NCBI GenBank assembly: GCA_030018415.1
Contig: JASEGC010000001.1
Location: forward strand, 193,971 to 257,970
DNA: 64,000 bases
DNA from: Candidatus Aenigmatarchaeota archaeon
GTDB taxonomy: Archaea > Aenigmatarchaeota > Aenigmatarchaeia > CG10238-14
Direction: 5' to 3'
Notes under the pieces: generated by a model
The model's database searches: none
What the model was told of the DNA's origin: nothing
What the model saw: the letters and a program-made list of their open reading frames with translations, nothing else
Program-made: the position numbers and the translations under genes
Part shown: positions 7,181 to 15,508 of the stretch, piece after piece
Numbering within the stretch: position 1 is the first letter of the stretch
Layout: the number at the start of each line of letters is the position of its first letter

Positions 7181-10168
7181 CTGAAGAAAGTTGTTCTAAT
7201 AGTAATACTACTGCTTTCTCTTGCTATATTTCCAACACCAAGAATCGGTGCAACATCACGAACAATTATAGTTCCAGACGATTATCCAACGATACAAGAA
7301 GCAATAAACGCTGCCGAAAATGGTGATACAATATACGTCAAAGCTGGAAAGTATTATGAACAACTCTTCCTTAACAAAACTGTTTGTTTAATCGGAGAAA
7401 GCGTTGATTCCACGATGATTATGGCCAAGCCAAAGCGGGAAGATGCAATTCGGATTACATCAAACTGTTGCAGAGTTGAAAATTTTACTATAGCAGAATC
7501 TTACAATGGAATTCATCTTCTTTCAGGAAACAACACTATAATAAACAACAACATTTTTGGGTGTCTTCAGGGTTTGCATCTTTCGCATGAATACAAAGAG
7601 ATTTTTGCAGGAAACAACACTATAATAAACAACAACATCTTCGAATGTATCTGCGGTTTGCTTATAGAACCTAACTCTCCTCAAAACGCGTTTAAAAATA
7701 ACAACATCTCTTATAACGAATTCAATTTTGGAGCTTTGGGTCTTTCACTTGAAGACTTCATCCAAGATATGGATACCTCTAACCTCGTAGAAGGAAAGCC
7801 TATTTACTATCTGGTGAACAAGAATAACTTTAGGGTAGACCAGTCTTCCTTTCAAGACATAGGGTTCTTAGCATTCGTGAATTGCACTAACATAAATGTT
7901 GAAAATCTAGCACTAACAAAAAATTACCAAGGAATATTACTCGCAGGTATAGTTAACAGCACTATAGCTGGGAACACCATAATGAACAACTACCATGGTA
8001 TTTACCTTTTTCAAGCTACTGGTAATAAACTATCTAATAATACCTCACTAAGGAATATAAATGGAATACGTCTCTACCATTCAAAGAATAACAGCCTCGT
8101 AAATAACGTAGTTATTAATAATGATGATGATGGAATCGCACTTTGTTCTTGCACAGATAATAGCCTTATTAGCAACAATGTCTCTAATAATGAGGATTTT
8201 GGATTGGGCCTGTGGGGTTCGAATAACAATAAGCTCATTAACAACATAGCAATCCATAACTCATACGGAATTCTTCTCGACAACTCGCACAACAACATTC
8301 TTAATGGAAACATCGTCAATAGCAGTAGATTTGGAATCGAATTACGTAACTCTACTAATAACATGCTTCTAGGAAATACTATAATGAACAATGACCATGG
8401 GATCGAGTTTGATTGGAAGGGTAGTAGCAACAGAATAGCTGGTAATAAAATTGCAAACAATCGCCTTGGAATATATTTTTGGCATTCAAATGCCAATAAC
8501 AATACATTTTTCCACAATAGCTTCATTAACAACATGATTCAAGTCCGTCTCCGTTCAGCGCACACTGTTAATGTTTGGGACAGTAGCTATCCTTCTGGGG
8601 GAAATTACTGGAGTAATCATAAGCTCATCGATGAGTTTAGCGGCCCTTACCAGAACGAGACTGGAAGCGATGGAATATGCGATAAACCTTATGTTATCGA
8701 TGAAAACAATAAAGATAACTATCCACTCATGAGGCCGTGGATAACCCCACCATCAAATATAGAAGTGAAGGACATAATTTACAAAGAATGGAACTACCTT
8801 AATGTTCCATTCGACATCGAGGAATCAGAGGATTACGTTGAAAACTTCTTACAAAGAGGGAAACCAGCCGCAAACTTCGGTACCATACCAGTAAACATGA
8901 CTCTAGAAAACACGAGTGATGAGAACGCTGAGAATGTTCAAATAACAGCAACAATTTCTGGGAACATAGTACTCGTTAAATTCGACCCAGAAAATGCTTT
9001 TGAGGATCGCATAATCTTTCATCACTTCGAGTACAATTGCTCTCAACTGGTTGGAAACATAAATGTAAAAAGCTCTCAGTTGGTTAAACTGAATATACCA
9101 GTTAACTACACATCAATCATCGTCGGACCGTTCACGATTGACTTTGACAGTTCTGAAAGCAAATCTTTGACGATAAACGTGCTCTTCATGATAGTCTGTT
9201 TAAACGTGGATTTCGAGGTCAGCGGCTCAAACTTTGACCCGGTACATCGTTCGATAAAGTTGAAGGGAGTTGGAAACCCTTATGGCTTGGCTGAAGAGAT
9301 CATAAGGTACCTGAACGAGAGACTGGGTGAAAGAGTACAGGAAGATATCAAAAAACACTTAGTAGAATACATATTCAGCTTGGGGATGAACATCGAAAGC
9401 AATGCTTACGTGGTTGCTGCTGGTTCTACAGAATTCTTTGACACTACAGTCAAACCGGAGACATCATCACTCATCATCTCCACGATCCTACCAGAAGGCG
9501 TAACATTACTCGAGCTTTCTATAACGATCGGCACTACAGTCTTTGCCCTATCAACACACGCTGTCTACGGGTTTGCTACGATGATAATAAAGCCACCAGA
9601 CCTGATACCTGGAAGTTGGACGGTAACGATAAAAACTGCCTGTCCCGATGTTAACTTCACACTAACAGTGACTAAAATCAACTCAATCTCGGTGAATAAA
9701 ACTCAATTGTTCAACGTAACTTGGGAAGACAAAACCTACCATGTCGTCACGTTCAGTAACTCCACAATCACGAACTTTAACTTCAGTCAACCTGAGAAAA
9801 GAATAAGTTTTAGTACCAGAGGACTCGCGGGTTTGCATTGTTTCTGTAACATCACCATTCCAATAGAGCTACTAGATGGAAAGTTCACAGTCTGGATAGA
9901 TGATGATCAAACACATTTCATTAAAAATGAAAACGCCACCCATTCGTTCCTGTACTTCGTTTATGATCACGCAGCGCACAAGGTGAAGGTTGTAGGAACT
10001 ACAGTTATACCAGAGTTATCTATACCAATACTAATCGTGCTCATGACTATAACACTTTTAGCAGTGATTATCAGAAAGTTCATTAAAATTCGGAGAAACT
10101 CTCAATTTCCCCTTTTTTTTGTTCCAGAAAATATATCTATACAACAAAGTATAACTAATATTCTTTAG
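7181..10168 (+). CDS. NosD-type right-handed beta-helix surface protein with PEF-like C-terminal anchor (copy 1)
   Basis: 995 residues if translation begins at CTG 7181. No ATG, GTG or TTG exists in this frame between the stop at 7175 and 7415, and a 7415 start would remove the signal peptide (residues 1-27) and the opening NosD motif (IIVPDDYPTIQEAINAAENG). PbH1 repeats rich in NN/NNI run to about residue 450 and end in the NosD signature GNYWSN...DGICDKPYVID. A second domain begins near residue 525 (YKEWNYLNVPF) and recurs in the gene at 25392. Near residue 943 is VIPELSIPIL plus a hydrophobic helix and basic residues, a PEF-CTERM-like sorting or anchor signal. Probable role: an exported carbohydrate-binding or adhesive beta-helix at the cell surface. 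The tail after the poly-T tract is probably not conserved protein. Confidence 0.75.
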   Translation: MKKVVLIVILLLSLAIFPTPRIGATSRTIIVPDDYPTIQEAINAAENGDTIYVKAGKYYEQLFLNKTVCLIGESVDSTMIMAKPKREDAIRITSNCCRVENFTIAESYNGIHLLSGNNTIINNNIFGCLQGLHLSHEYKEIFAGNNTIINNNIFECICGLLIEPNSPQNAFKNNNISYNEFNFGALGLSLEDFIQDMDTSNLVEGKPIYYLVNKNNFRVDQSSFQDIGFLAFVNCTNINVENLALTKNYQGILLAGIVNSTIAGNTIMNNYHGIYLFQATGNKLSNNTSLRNINGIRLYHSKNNSLVNNVVINNDDDGIALCSCTDNSLISNNVSNNEDFGLGLWGSNNNKLINNIAIHNSYGILLDNSHNNILNGNIVNSSRFGIELRNSTNNMLLGNTIMNNDHGIEFDWKGSSNRIAGNKIANNRLGIYFWHSNANNNTFFHNSFINNMIQVRLRSAHTVNVWDSSYPSGGNYWSNHKLIDEFSGPYQNETGSDGICDKPYVIDENNKDNYPLMRPWITPPSNIEVKDIIYKEWNYLNVPFDIEESEDYVENFLQRGKPAANFGTIPVNMTLENTSDENAENVQITATISGNIVLVKFDPENAFEDRIIFHHFEYNCSQLVGNINVKSSQLVKLNIPVNYTSIIVGPFTIDFDSSESKSLTINVLFMIVCLNVDFEVSGSNFDPVHRSIKLKGVGNPYGLAEEIIRYLNERLGERVQEDIKKHLVEYIFSLGMNIESNAYVVAAGSTEFFDTTVKPETSSLIISTILPEGVTLLELSITIGTTVFALSTHAVYGFATMIIKPPDLIPGSWTVTIKTACPDVNFTLTVTKINSISVNKTQLFNVTWEDKTYHVVTFSNSTITNFNFSQPEKRISFSTRGLAGLHCFCNITIPIELLDGKFTVWIDDDQTHFIKNENATHSFLYFVYDHAAHKVKVVGTTVIPELSIPILIVLMTITLLAVIIRKFIKIRRNSQFPLFFVPENISIQQSITNIL
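10104..10153 (+). repeat. Conserved 3' element, copy 1 (T8 tract plus 33-nt box)
   Basis: The end of the first NosD-like gene contains a C-run, eight T and the box beginning GTTCCAGAAAATATATC. The same 33 bases after the T-run occur at the end of the second NosD-like gene (12628-12660). Copy 1 has four C before the T-run and copy 2 has three, so the two proteins read the box in different frames. This suggests conservation as DNA or RNA, for example a T-rich archaeal terminator with a downstream processing site. Confidence 0.55.
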
Positions 10169-10201
10169 CCAGTTTTTGTCTCGTATATAATTTAATAAAA
10201 T

Positions 10202-10483
10202 TATCCAAACCCTGTTAAAGAAGGGAAGAAAGTGGAAGTGACTTTCAGGGCTAGGCGTTGGTATGAAGGCGAAGAAGCTTGTGTTGCCGATGAAACTACT
10301 AAAGCACCGATAACAGACGACAAACCTGCTTGTTGCATCCTCACAAAAGGAAAATGTAAAACTGAATTCGTAGCAACATCAGTTGATATGAGCGGAAAGT
10401 ATTTTGCGTTCATAAATGTTAACGATGATAATAAGCAGTGGACCCCAGAAGAACCGAAAGGAGAAGAAAAAAAATTAACGTAA
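10202..10483 (+). pseudogene. 5'-truncated duplicate of the pilin-like gene at 6334
   Basis: Bases 10202 onward match 6514 onward almost exactly (YPNPVKEGKK through GKYFAFI), but the 5' half that encodes the membrane anchor and start region is absent. What precedes is the 3' flank of the first NosD-like gene. Only the last stretch before the stop has diverged (NVNDDNKQW instead of DISGNKEYE). A GTG start at 10232 would give an 83-residue protein without a signal, so I regard it as a relic of tandem duplication. Sequence downstream of the stop (…ATTATC, TAATGCTCAT, ATAAACA) also parallels the flank of the first copy. Confidence 0.7.
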
Positions 10484-10649
10484 ATCGAGCATCCTAAGAT
10501 TGAAGAAATTAATCTATTTAAAGTTTTCCTCAAAAATTATCTTTGTTAATGCTCATTCAATAAACAAAAATCAGTTAAAAACAAGTAAAGAAAGTAAAGA
10601 TTCTTTGTTTGAGATTTGCTTATCCTTTTCTCTAAAACTCTTTAATCCT

Positions 10650-10697
10650 GACAGAATGGCTGGGCCTTGAAGACTCAGCCCTGTCTAAAAAAGGAGG
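10650..10697 (+). promoter_or_regulatory. Hairpin leader and ribosome binding site of the second NosD-like gene
   Basis: A two-step stem, GACAG...CTGTC enclosing GGCTGGG...CTCAGCC (10650-10685), is followed by the strong ribosome binding site AAGGAGG (10691-10697), nine bases before the CTG start. It occupies the same position as the triple hairpin of the first copy. A regulatory role is inferred. Confidence 0.5.
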
Positions 10698-10706
10698 AAA
10701 AAAGAA

Positions 10707-12665
10707 CTGAAGAAAGTAGTTTCAATACTAATACTACTGCTGCTGATTTCAACGATTTTCTTTCAAGTACAAAAAATCAAAGCAACTAAGACTATCATCG
10801 TTCCTGACCATTATCGAACGATACGAGAAGCGATAAACGCTGCATCATCAGGAGATACAATCTTAGTCCGGGCTGGAGTTTACGCTGAAGGTCAAGTTGA
10901 AGTGTACAAGTCGATAACTTTAAAAGCAGAAAGTAAAGTAATCTTAGATGGTCTTGGAGAGCGTCATACATTATTGATTTCTGCCCATAGCGTTACTGTG
11001 GAAGGATTTACGATTCAAAACTCCCGTAGAGGAGCAGAAAGAAGGAATGGATTATGGGTAGATTTTTCAGGACTAGTGTTGTGGGAAGCGGAATTATGTA
11101 AAATACAAAGGAATGTTTTCCTAAATAACTGCGCTGGAATCACTGTATATGGACGGAGCAACATTATCAGAGATAATTTAATCTCCGATAACAGGTTGGG
11201 TATTAGAGTAAAAGGTTTGAAAAATGTTATTATCAACAATACCTTGTTAAACAATACTGCGACTGCCATTACAGTTTGTGACTGGCTTAACGTCATCGAA
11301 AATAATACAATACGTGGCGCAGAAGACGAGTTCTCAGTCAAATTTCAGGACGGTATTGAAATGTATGGCTCACAAAACATAGTCCGAAAAAATAACATAA
11401 GATTCACAGATGATGGGATCTCAGTATACGGTACTAATCATACCATAGCTCAGAATCATCTCATCCTAAACGCAAGAGGGATACTTGCAAGTGACTACGG
11501 ATCGCTATGCAGGATCGAAAGAAATAGAATAGAGTATGGTTCCATCGGTATTGTTATCGGTGGGACAAAGTATGAAATCATCGGCAACAGAGTATGTGGG
11601 ATGGGTACTGGAATATATTTTGAAAAAGCTTCAGAAAACTCTGTTAAATGGAATAACATCACAAACAATTGGGGTAGTGGTATTTGCATGTCCCTCTCAC
11701 ATAGGAATACAATCCAAGGTAATATCTTGGATTCTAATCGTAACTCGAGTATATACATCCGCTGGTCAAAAGAAAACTACATAGTCGGAAACTACATAAC
11801 TAATTCTGGTGAAGATGGCATTCGTTTGGATTGGTCTGACTGGAATTTTATCGAAGAGAACTGGATAGAGAAGAGTGGAGATGATGGTATCCATGTGGGA
11901 GAACTTGCGAGTGACAATAGAATACAATGGAATAACATCGTTCAAAACTTCGATAAAGGTATAGTAGTCGATAGTTCACATTATGTTTACATCCAAAACA
12001 ACAATTTCATCAATAACACACAGCAAGCATCGGAAATTTATTCTGGCGTACTTTGGGACGAAAATTATTGGAGTGATTACAGCGGAAAGGATGAGAACGG
12101 TGACGGTATAGGAGATACTCCGTACGAGAGAAGAGGTGTAAAGGACAGAAGTCCTTTGATGAACCCAATCAATATAACTACGACTCCGATTTCTGAAACT
12201 TTCCAAATCTTTCATGAGGTACATTCATTCCCGGTAAGTATATTGAGTAATTCCCTGATCCTAGAGCTTACTTTTGAACAATCAAAAAAACAGATAGCTT
12301 TCAATGCTATTCAAATTGGTAGTAGCGGATTCTGCAACATTACTATTCCAAAAGAGCTTTTGCGTGATAATACAACTCATCCATGGAAAGTTCTGTTGAA
12401 TGAAACAGAGAAGAGTTTCACAGTAACTTACAATCAAACTCACAGCTTCGTCTACTTCACTTATCTGAGTGAATTTTGTAAGATGAACGTAAGAATTGAA
12501 GGTGCTGAAGTTATACCAGAGTTTTCGATGCCTATTCTAGTAGTGCTAATGTTCTTGGTTCTTGTAATAGCAATCTTCAGAAAGTTAGCAGAGAAACGAG
12601 AAAACTTCCCCAATTTCCCTTTTTTTTGTTCCAGAAAATATATCTATACAACAAAGTATAGTTAA
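10707..12665 (+). CDS. NosD-type beta-helix surface protein with PEF-like C-terminal anchor (copy 2)
   Basis: 652 residues from CTG 10707, placed nine bases after GGAGG. The first canonical start in frame is at 10902, which would remove the signal peptide and the motif IIVPDHYRTIREAINAASSG. Beta-helix repeats continue to about residue 460 and end in the NosD signature NYWSDY...GIGDTPYERR. Unlike copy 1 it lacks the long YKEWNYLNVPF domain and moves after about 100 residues to VIPEFSMPILVVLM (near residue 602), a membrane helix and basic residues. It is a paralogue of the 7181 gene within the same tandem duplication. Exported, membrane-anchored surface protein is the likely role; no enzyme motif is visible. 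Confidence 0.75.
   Translation: MKKVVSILILLLLISTIFFQVQKIKATKTIIVPDHYRTIREAINAASSGDTILVRAGVYAEGQVEVYKSITLKAESKVILDGLGERHTLLISAHSVTVEGFTIQNSRRGAERRNGLWVDFSGLVLWEAELCKIQRNVFLNNCAGITVYGRSNIIRDNLISDNRLGIRVKGLKNVIINNTLLNNTATAITVCDWLNVIENNTIRGAEDEFSVKFQDGIEMYGSQNIVRKNNIRFTDDGISVYGTNHTIAQNHLILNARGILASDYGSLCRIERNRIEYGSIGIVIGGTKYEIIGNRVCGMGTGIYFEKASENSVKWNNITNNWGSGICMSLSHRNTIQGNILDSNRNSSIYIRWSKENYIVGNYITNSGEDGIRLDWSDWNFIEENWIEKSGDDGIHVGELASDNRIQWNNIVQNFDKGIVVDSSHYVYIQNNNFINNTQQASEIYSGVLWDENYWSDYSGKDENGDGIGDTPYERRGVKDRSPLMNPINITTTPISETFQIFHEVHSFPVSILSNSLILELTFEQSKKQIAFNAIQIGSSGFCNITIPKELLRDNTTHPWKVLLNETEKSFTVTYNQTHSFVYFTYLSEFCKMNVRIEGAEVIPEFSMPILVVLMFLVLVIAIFRKLAEKRENFPNFPFFCSRKYIYTTKYS
12612..12660 (+). 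repeat. Conserved 3' element, copy 2
   Basis: Three C, eight T and the same 33-base box as at 10121-10153, identical to the last base. Here the box is read in another frame because one C is missing. It overlaps the end of the second NosD-like gene and lies just before the convergent PIN-like gene. Confidence 0.55.
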
Positions 12666-13117
12666 TATTTTCGACTTAATTTTTTCATTAACTCGATAAC
12701 TACTTCAGGTTTAATCCTGAGTCCACTTTCGATCAAATCCTCAATAATTTTTTTCGTTTTATCTTTCGATACTATATTTTCTTTCCATGTCTTCAGGAAA
12801 ACAGAAGTCGTCCAATACGTCTCGATTCCATAAGATTTTGCAACTCTTTGGCCTATTAAATCATCGATTAACAGGGGTGTCTTCATGTCCTTGGCGAGAA
12901 CTATTGATTCAGCTTCCACTCGTCCCAAAGGCGCCATCTTGGCCATCAAATCAGATTCCTTCTTCTGTTCTTCTTGCAACGTTTTGACTTCTATCCATTC
13001 CTGTGTTGCTCTCTTGATTAACTTTACATGCAAGTATCCTTTCTCTTCTCCTTTAATGACGACTTCTTGAAAGGCTGTCTCGGGGATTATAACTCTCTCA
13101 AAGATTTTCTTCAACAA
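12662..13117 (-). pseudogene. N-terminally truncated PIN-like (DUF3368-type) protein
   Basis: 151 residues from a TTG. The sequence follows the archaeal PIN/DUF3368 pattern: a helix plus RVIIPETAFQEVV, the central GRVEAESIVLAKDM with its conserved Glu, the strand PLLIDDLIGQRVAKSYGI with paired Asp, and a C-terminal GLRIKPEV. The first beta strand with its catalytic Asp (typically DTS.LI) is missing. In frame upstream, the residues LSILKGLTLLKKIF still look like the following helix, but a TAG stop precedes them. It is therefore probably a decayed toxin-type RNase; the remaining open frame may reflect recent inactivation. No antitoxin gene is adjacent. Confidence 0.55.
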
Positions 13118-13171
13118 AGTTAACCCCTTTAAAATCGATAATTTTTTCTATTCAAACTCCAATTTAAATTC

Positions 13172-13474
13172 ATGAAGAAAGGAATAGCTGTAGAAACTTT
13201 AGTGAAGTTTTCGATCTGCTTGATAGTTCTAGGAATCTGCACTTATTTGATTTATAGATATGTTTTTGGTTCTGGATTAAGTGAGAGAGAATGTGCTGCA
13301 AGGATGACTGCTTGGTGCGCCCAATGTCAAATAGCTAAGTTTTCGGGGGGAACAAAGATGGGAAATGCGCTAGCCAAGTGTGCTTACGATTATGGTTATA
13401 TTGATAGCAATAATCCTAATCAATTGTGTGATGGTTTAGAAGAGAAATGCAAAGCATTCATACCCTCAACTTAA
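13172..13474 (+). CDS. Class III prepilin-like small Cys-rich protein
   Basis: 100 residues. The N terminus MKKGIAVETLVKF has the archaeal prepilin pattern: basic residues, Gly at the cleavage site, then a long hydrophobic helix (IAVETL onwards, to about residue 32). The outer part has six cysteines, including WCAQCQ. It is clearly paralogous to the proteins at 20977 and 20599 (pseudogene): all have KGIA start regions and a WCxxC motif. It opens the pilin-like cluster that runs to 20561. Confidence 0.65.
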   Translation: MKKGIAVETLVKFSICLIVLGICTYLIYRYVFGSGLSERECAARMTAWCAQCQIAKFSGGTKMGNALAKCAYDYGYIDSNNPNQLCDGLEEKCKAFIPST

Positions 13475-13487
13475 GTCTAATGATAAA

Positions 13488-14192
13488 ATGAAAAGAAAAG
13501 GCGATGTAGAAAACATTCAACTCGTTCTTCTAGTGGCCATATGTGTAGTCGGTGGGCTCTTCATCTTCTATCTCATGACTCAGGCTTCCAGCGAAGCCTG
13601 TAAAATGGCTCAGATGGACGAGTTAAACAAGATATGGGGAGAATTAAGATACTGGGAAGACAGGAAAGAAGTCGTATCTCCAGTAAGCTTTAATACCATT
13701 CCTGATTTTAATGTTAAGCCTTGCGTAAAGGGGATAACTTATGAAAGAACAACTTATGAAGATGGAAAAATAGTCGTAGAATGGACAGACGGAGCAAAAG
13801 ATATCATGCCAGCTAAGGGAAAATGGGATTTATGCAAGCCTTTACCTCCTGGAGAATATTATGCAAGAGTTTCTTTTAAAAAAGTAGAAATCCTTTCTGG
13901 TGGAAAACCATTCTGCGTTTACTGCGCATGCAGAGAAGATAATAAGGAATGTAATGAGAAATGTGTAGGTTCTGTGATATGTGGAGATTTAGGGGTATGT
14001 TGGGATGGAAATTTTTATTCGAAAAGTTGTTTTTATCACGATGAGTGTTTAGAGTATTGTGCTGCTTATTGTGTAAACACGACTGGAAGTAACGCTTTCA
14101 CAGAATGTAGTTGTGCTAATTTTAAAGAATGCGAAGCTGTATGTGGATCTGAAGATATACCAGATGTTATACCTGGAGATAAAGATGCTTAG
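13488..14192 (+). CDS. Pilin-like anchored Cys-rich protein ending at an in-frame amber codon
   Basis: 234 residues. A short basic N terminus is followed by a hydrophobic helix (IQLVLLVAICVVGGLFIFYL), a domain also seen in the gene at 15471 (VKPCVKGITYERTTY compared with VKDCVKNIEYK; LPPGEYYARV compared with TEPGTYYFRV), then a very Cys-rich segment. It stops at TAG 14190. The same frame stays open for another 150 codons to 14645, so the gene may once have been 386 codons long, or readthrough may occur. It follows the preceding pilin gene by 13 bases. Confidence 0.6.
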   Translation: MKRKGDVENIQLVLLVAICVVGGLFIFYLMTQASSEACKMAQMDELNKIWGELRYWEDRKEVVSPVSFNTIPDFNVKPCVKGITYERTTYEDGKIVVEWTDGAKDIMPAKGKWDLCKPLPPGEYYARVSFKKVEILSGGKPFCVYCACREDNKECNEKCVGSVICGDLGVCWDGNFYSKSCFYHDECLEYCAAYCVNTTGSNAFTECSCANFKECEAVCGSEDIPDVIPGDKDA

Positions 14193-14645
14193 ACTGAGAA
14201 TTCAGCTTATAAGGAGAGTTGGTTTGCTTCAACGCTTGAATATGCTACTATAGATGTCGATTACGTTAAAGATGACAAAGTTAACTCGTATAGCGTTTAT
14301 TTAGCAACTAGTGCAACACCAGCATTTTCTCTCATAAAAGCACTCAACGGAAAACATGTTTATTTGCCAGATTTTGATAAGCTTCACTTTTGGTTCTACC
14401 CTTTTGAAGATGGATCAGATCTTTACGTTTACTTCGATACTGGAGAGTCTTGGCAAACTGCAGGATTGGCATGTAAACTTGGAGGATTCAAGAGAAAGTG
14501 GAATAAGTATGAAGTAGTCTTGAACCCAGAATTAAACCCAAATTGTAAATGGACGAGTAAATTAAGATCAGTGAGATACTTACTCTTTCCTTCTGGCTCT
14601 ACTAGGATTAAAATCGACGGGTTATACTTATGCAAGAACTGCTAG
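14193..14645 (+). other. In-frame continuation after TAG: jelly-roll-like outer domain
   Basis: Immediately after the TAG at 14190 the same frame continues for 150 codons with coding character and ends at TAG 14643-14645. The encoded segment (FDKLHFWFYPFEDGSDLYVYF, KYEVVLNPELN, SGSTRIKIDGLYLC, given as separate pieces) resembles a carbohydrate-binding-module-like beta sandwich. An internal TTG at 14364 would give a 93-residue product, but the frame looks coding well before it. Best read as the C-terminal domain of the preceding gene, cut off by a nonsense mutation. Confidence 0.5.
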
Positions 14646-14649
14646 TAAC

Positions 14650-14719
14650 TTTCATTTAATAAGAAAAGAAAATAATAATTGATGTTCAGAAAAGCTGTTT
14701 CAAAGTGGACTATAGCATT
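14650..14719 (+). repeat. 70-bp direct repeat, left copy
   Basis: Identical to 15439-15508 except for one base (14662 A compared with 15451 G). It contains the leader and first 13 codons of the gene at 15471 (MFRKAVSKWTIAF), here followed directly by a stop. The repeat ends at 14719, and the stop codon of the minus-strand regulator begins at 14720. Confidence 0.8.
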
Positions 14720-15100
14720 TTAAATTCTTGCTGGAATTGGTTTCAATTCTTTATTAGCAACTCTCTGAGCATAGTATTCTGATATTTTTGCGTCTATCTC
14801 GATCATCTTCCTTACTACTGGGTTTTCTTCGTTCAATCTATACATCTTCGATTTACCGACTCTTCTTGTAAATTTTACGATGTTTAATTCTTCTAATCTT
14901 TTCCATACTCCGTGTAAAGTTGACCACCCGACTTCCGCATTCTTTGCTATATCTGTTTTTGAATAGTCAAAAATCCTATTTTCAAGTAAGAAAGAGATCA
15001 CCCTAATAAAAGGTGTGTTTCCCATCGCTAACACAAAGGACGATTGTTCTGAAGAGGGTCCTCTCGACACATTTCTCACTAGTAATTCTTCAATATACAA
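14720..15100 (-). CDS. Winged-helix DNA-binding regulator
   Basis: 126 residues from TTG 15100; an ATG at 15025 (MGNTPFIRVI) or a GTG at 15079 may be the true start. The sequence follows a common archaeal winged-helix family: GNTPFIRVISFLLEN, YSKTDIAKNAEVGWSTLHGVW as recognition helices, wing FTRRVGKSKMYRLNEENPV, then a C-terminal helix. It is divergent from the 93-residue gene at 15142, with an inverted repeat between them, and the pair sits between two 70-bp direct repeats. The likely role is autoregulation of the pair; the target is unknown. Confidence 0.7.
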   Translation of the reverse strand: MYIEELLVRNVSRGPSSEQSSFVLAMGNTPFIRVISFLLENRIFDYSKTDIAKNAEVGWSTLHGVWKRLEELNIVKFTRRVGKSKMYRLNEENPVVRKMIEIDAKISEYYAQRVANKELKPIPARI

Positions 15101-15129
15101 ATATATAAAGATTAATTTTTTATAGTTGA

Positions 15130-15149
15130 ATATTCATTTTTATGAATAT
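15130..15149. promoter_or_regulatory. Inverted repeat over the start of the 93-residue gene
   Basis: ATATTCAT-tttt-ATGAATAT: two perfect 8-base arms around four T. The right arm includes the ATG of the gene at 15142. TATA-like stretches (TATATAAAG and its complement) lie just to the left, serving both directions. A binding site for the neighbouring winged-helix protein, or a hairpin that masks the start, are both possible. Confidence 0.45.
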
Positions 15150-15423
15150 AATCACTGACAAACAGATAAAGGCCTGGATTTTAAACAAGATGAGGAGCCG
15201 TCGTTTCATCGGTGGAAAGCATACTGACATAAAAAACATAAGAAAAGGTGCTCCACAAGAGTACTATAAAAGGATAGATAAACAATTGAATGAACTCAGA
15301 AAAATGGGGTTCGTTGTTTTCTACGTAAAAACTGGAGCAAAACACGTTTCCATAAACCCCAAAGTTTTAAAAGAAGTTAATGAATTCGTTAGAGAAAATT
15401 ACACAGAAGCAATTTTTAAGTAA
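15142..15423 (+). CDS. Small conserved archaeal helical protein paired with the winged-helix regulator
   Basis: 93 residues, basic, mostly helical: KAWILNKMRSRRFIGGKHT followed by IRKGAPQEYYKRIDKQLNELR and a short beta wing (VVFYVKTGAKHVSINPK). The overall pattern is that of a small winged-helix-like protein; I recall similar proteins next to archaeal winged-helix regulators but cannot name the family. Both genes lie within the segment bounded by the 70-bp repeats, so they probably entered together. A toxin-antitoxin or regulator-partner role is speculative. Confidence 0.5.
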   Translation: MNIITDKQIKAWILNKMRSRRFIGGKHTDIKNIRKGAPQEYYKRIDKQLNELRKMGFVVFYVKTGAKHVSINPKVLKEVNEFVRENYTEAIFK

Positions 15424-15438
15424 TATCTCTTCATCAAA

Positions 15439-15508
15439 TTTCATTTAATAGGAAAAGAAAATAATAATTGATGTTCAGAAAAGCTGTTTCAAAGTGGACT
15501 ATAGCATT
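15439..15508 (+). repeat. 70-bp direct repeat, right copy
   Basis: Matches 14650-14719 with one mismatch and runs from the A-rich leader into codon 13 of the intact gene at 15471. Offset between the copies is exactly 789 bases. Confidence 0.8.

Noticed and set aside
8074-8535. Leucine-rich open frame opposite the beta-helix repeats
   Set aside because: It is the antisense of the NN-rich repeats and has no independent start context.
10104-12660. The two T8 boxes as terminal repeats of a mobile element
   Set aside because: No transposase lies between them, and both copies sit at the same place relative to paralogous genes, so module duplication explains them.
14190-14220. A second BHB intron removing the TAG in the 13488 gene
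   Set aside because: CTGA/TCAG forms a small stem just after the stop, but no four-base central helix with three-base bulges can be drawn around it.
13488-14645. TAG read as pyrrolysine across the window
   Set aside because: Several clear genes end in TAG (for example those ending at 528, 10168, 17748, 52069 and 59926), so a general reassignment is not supported. The single case at 14190 is better explained by mutation or readthrough.
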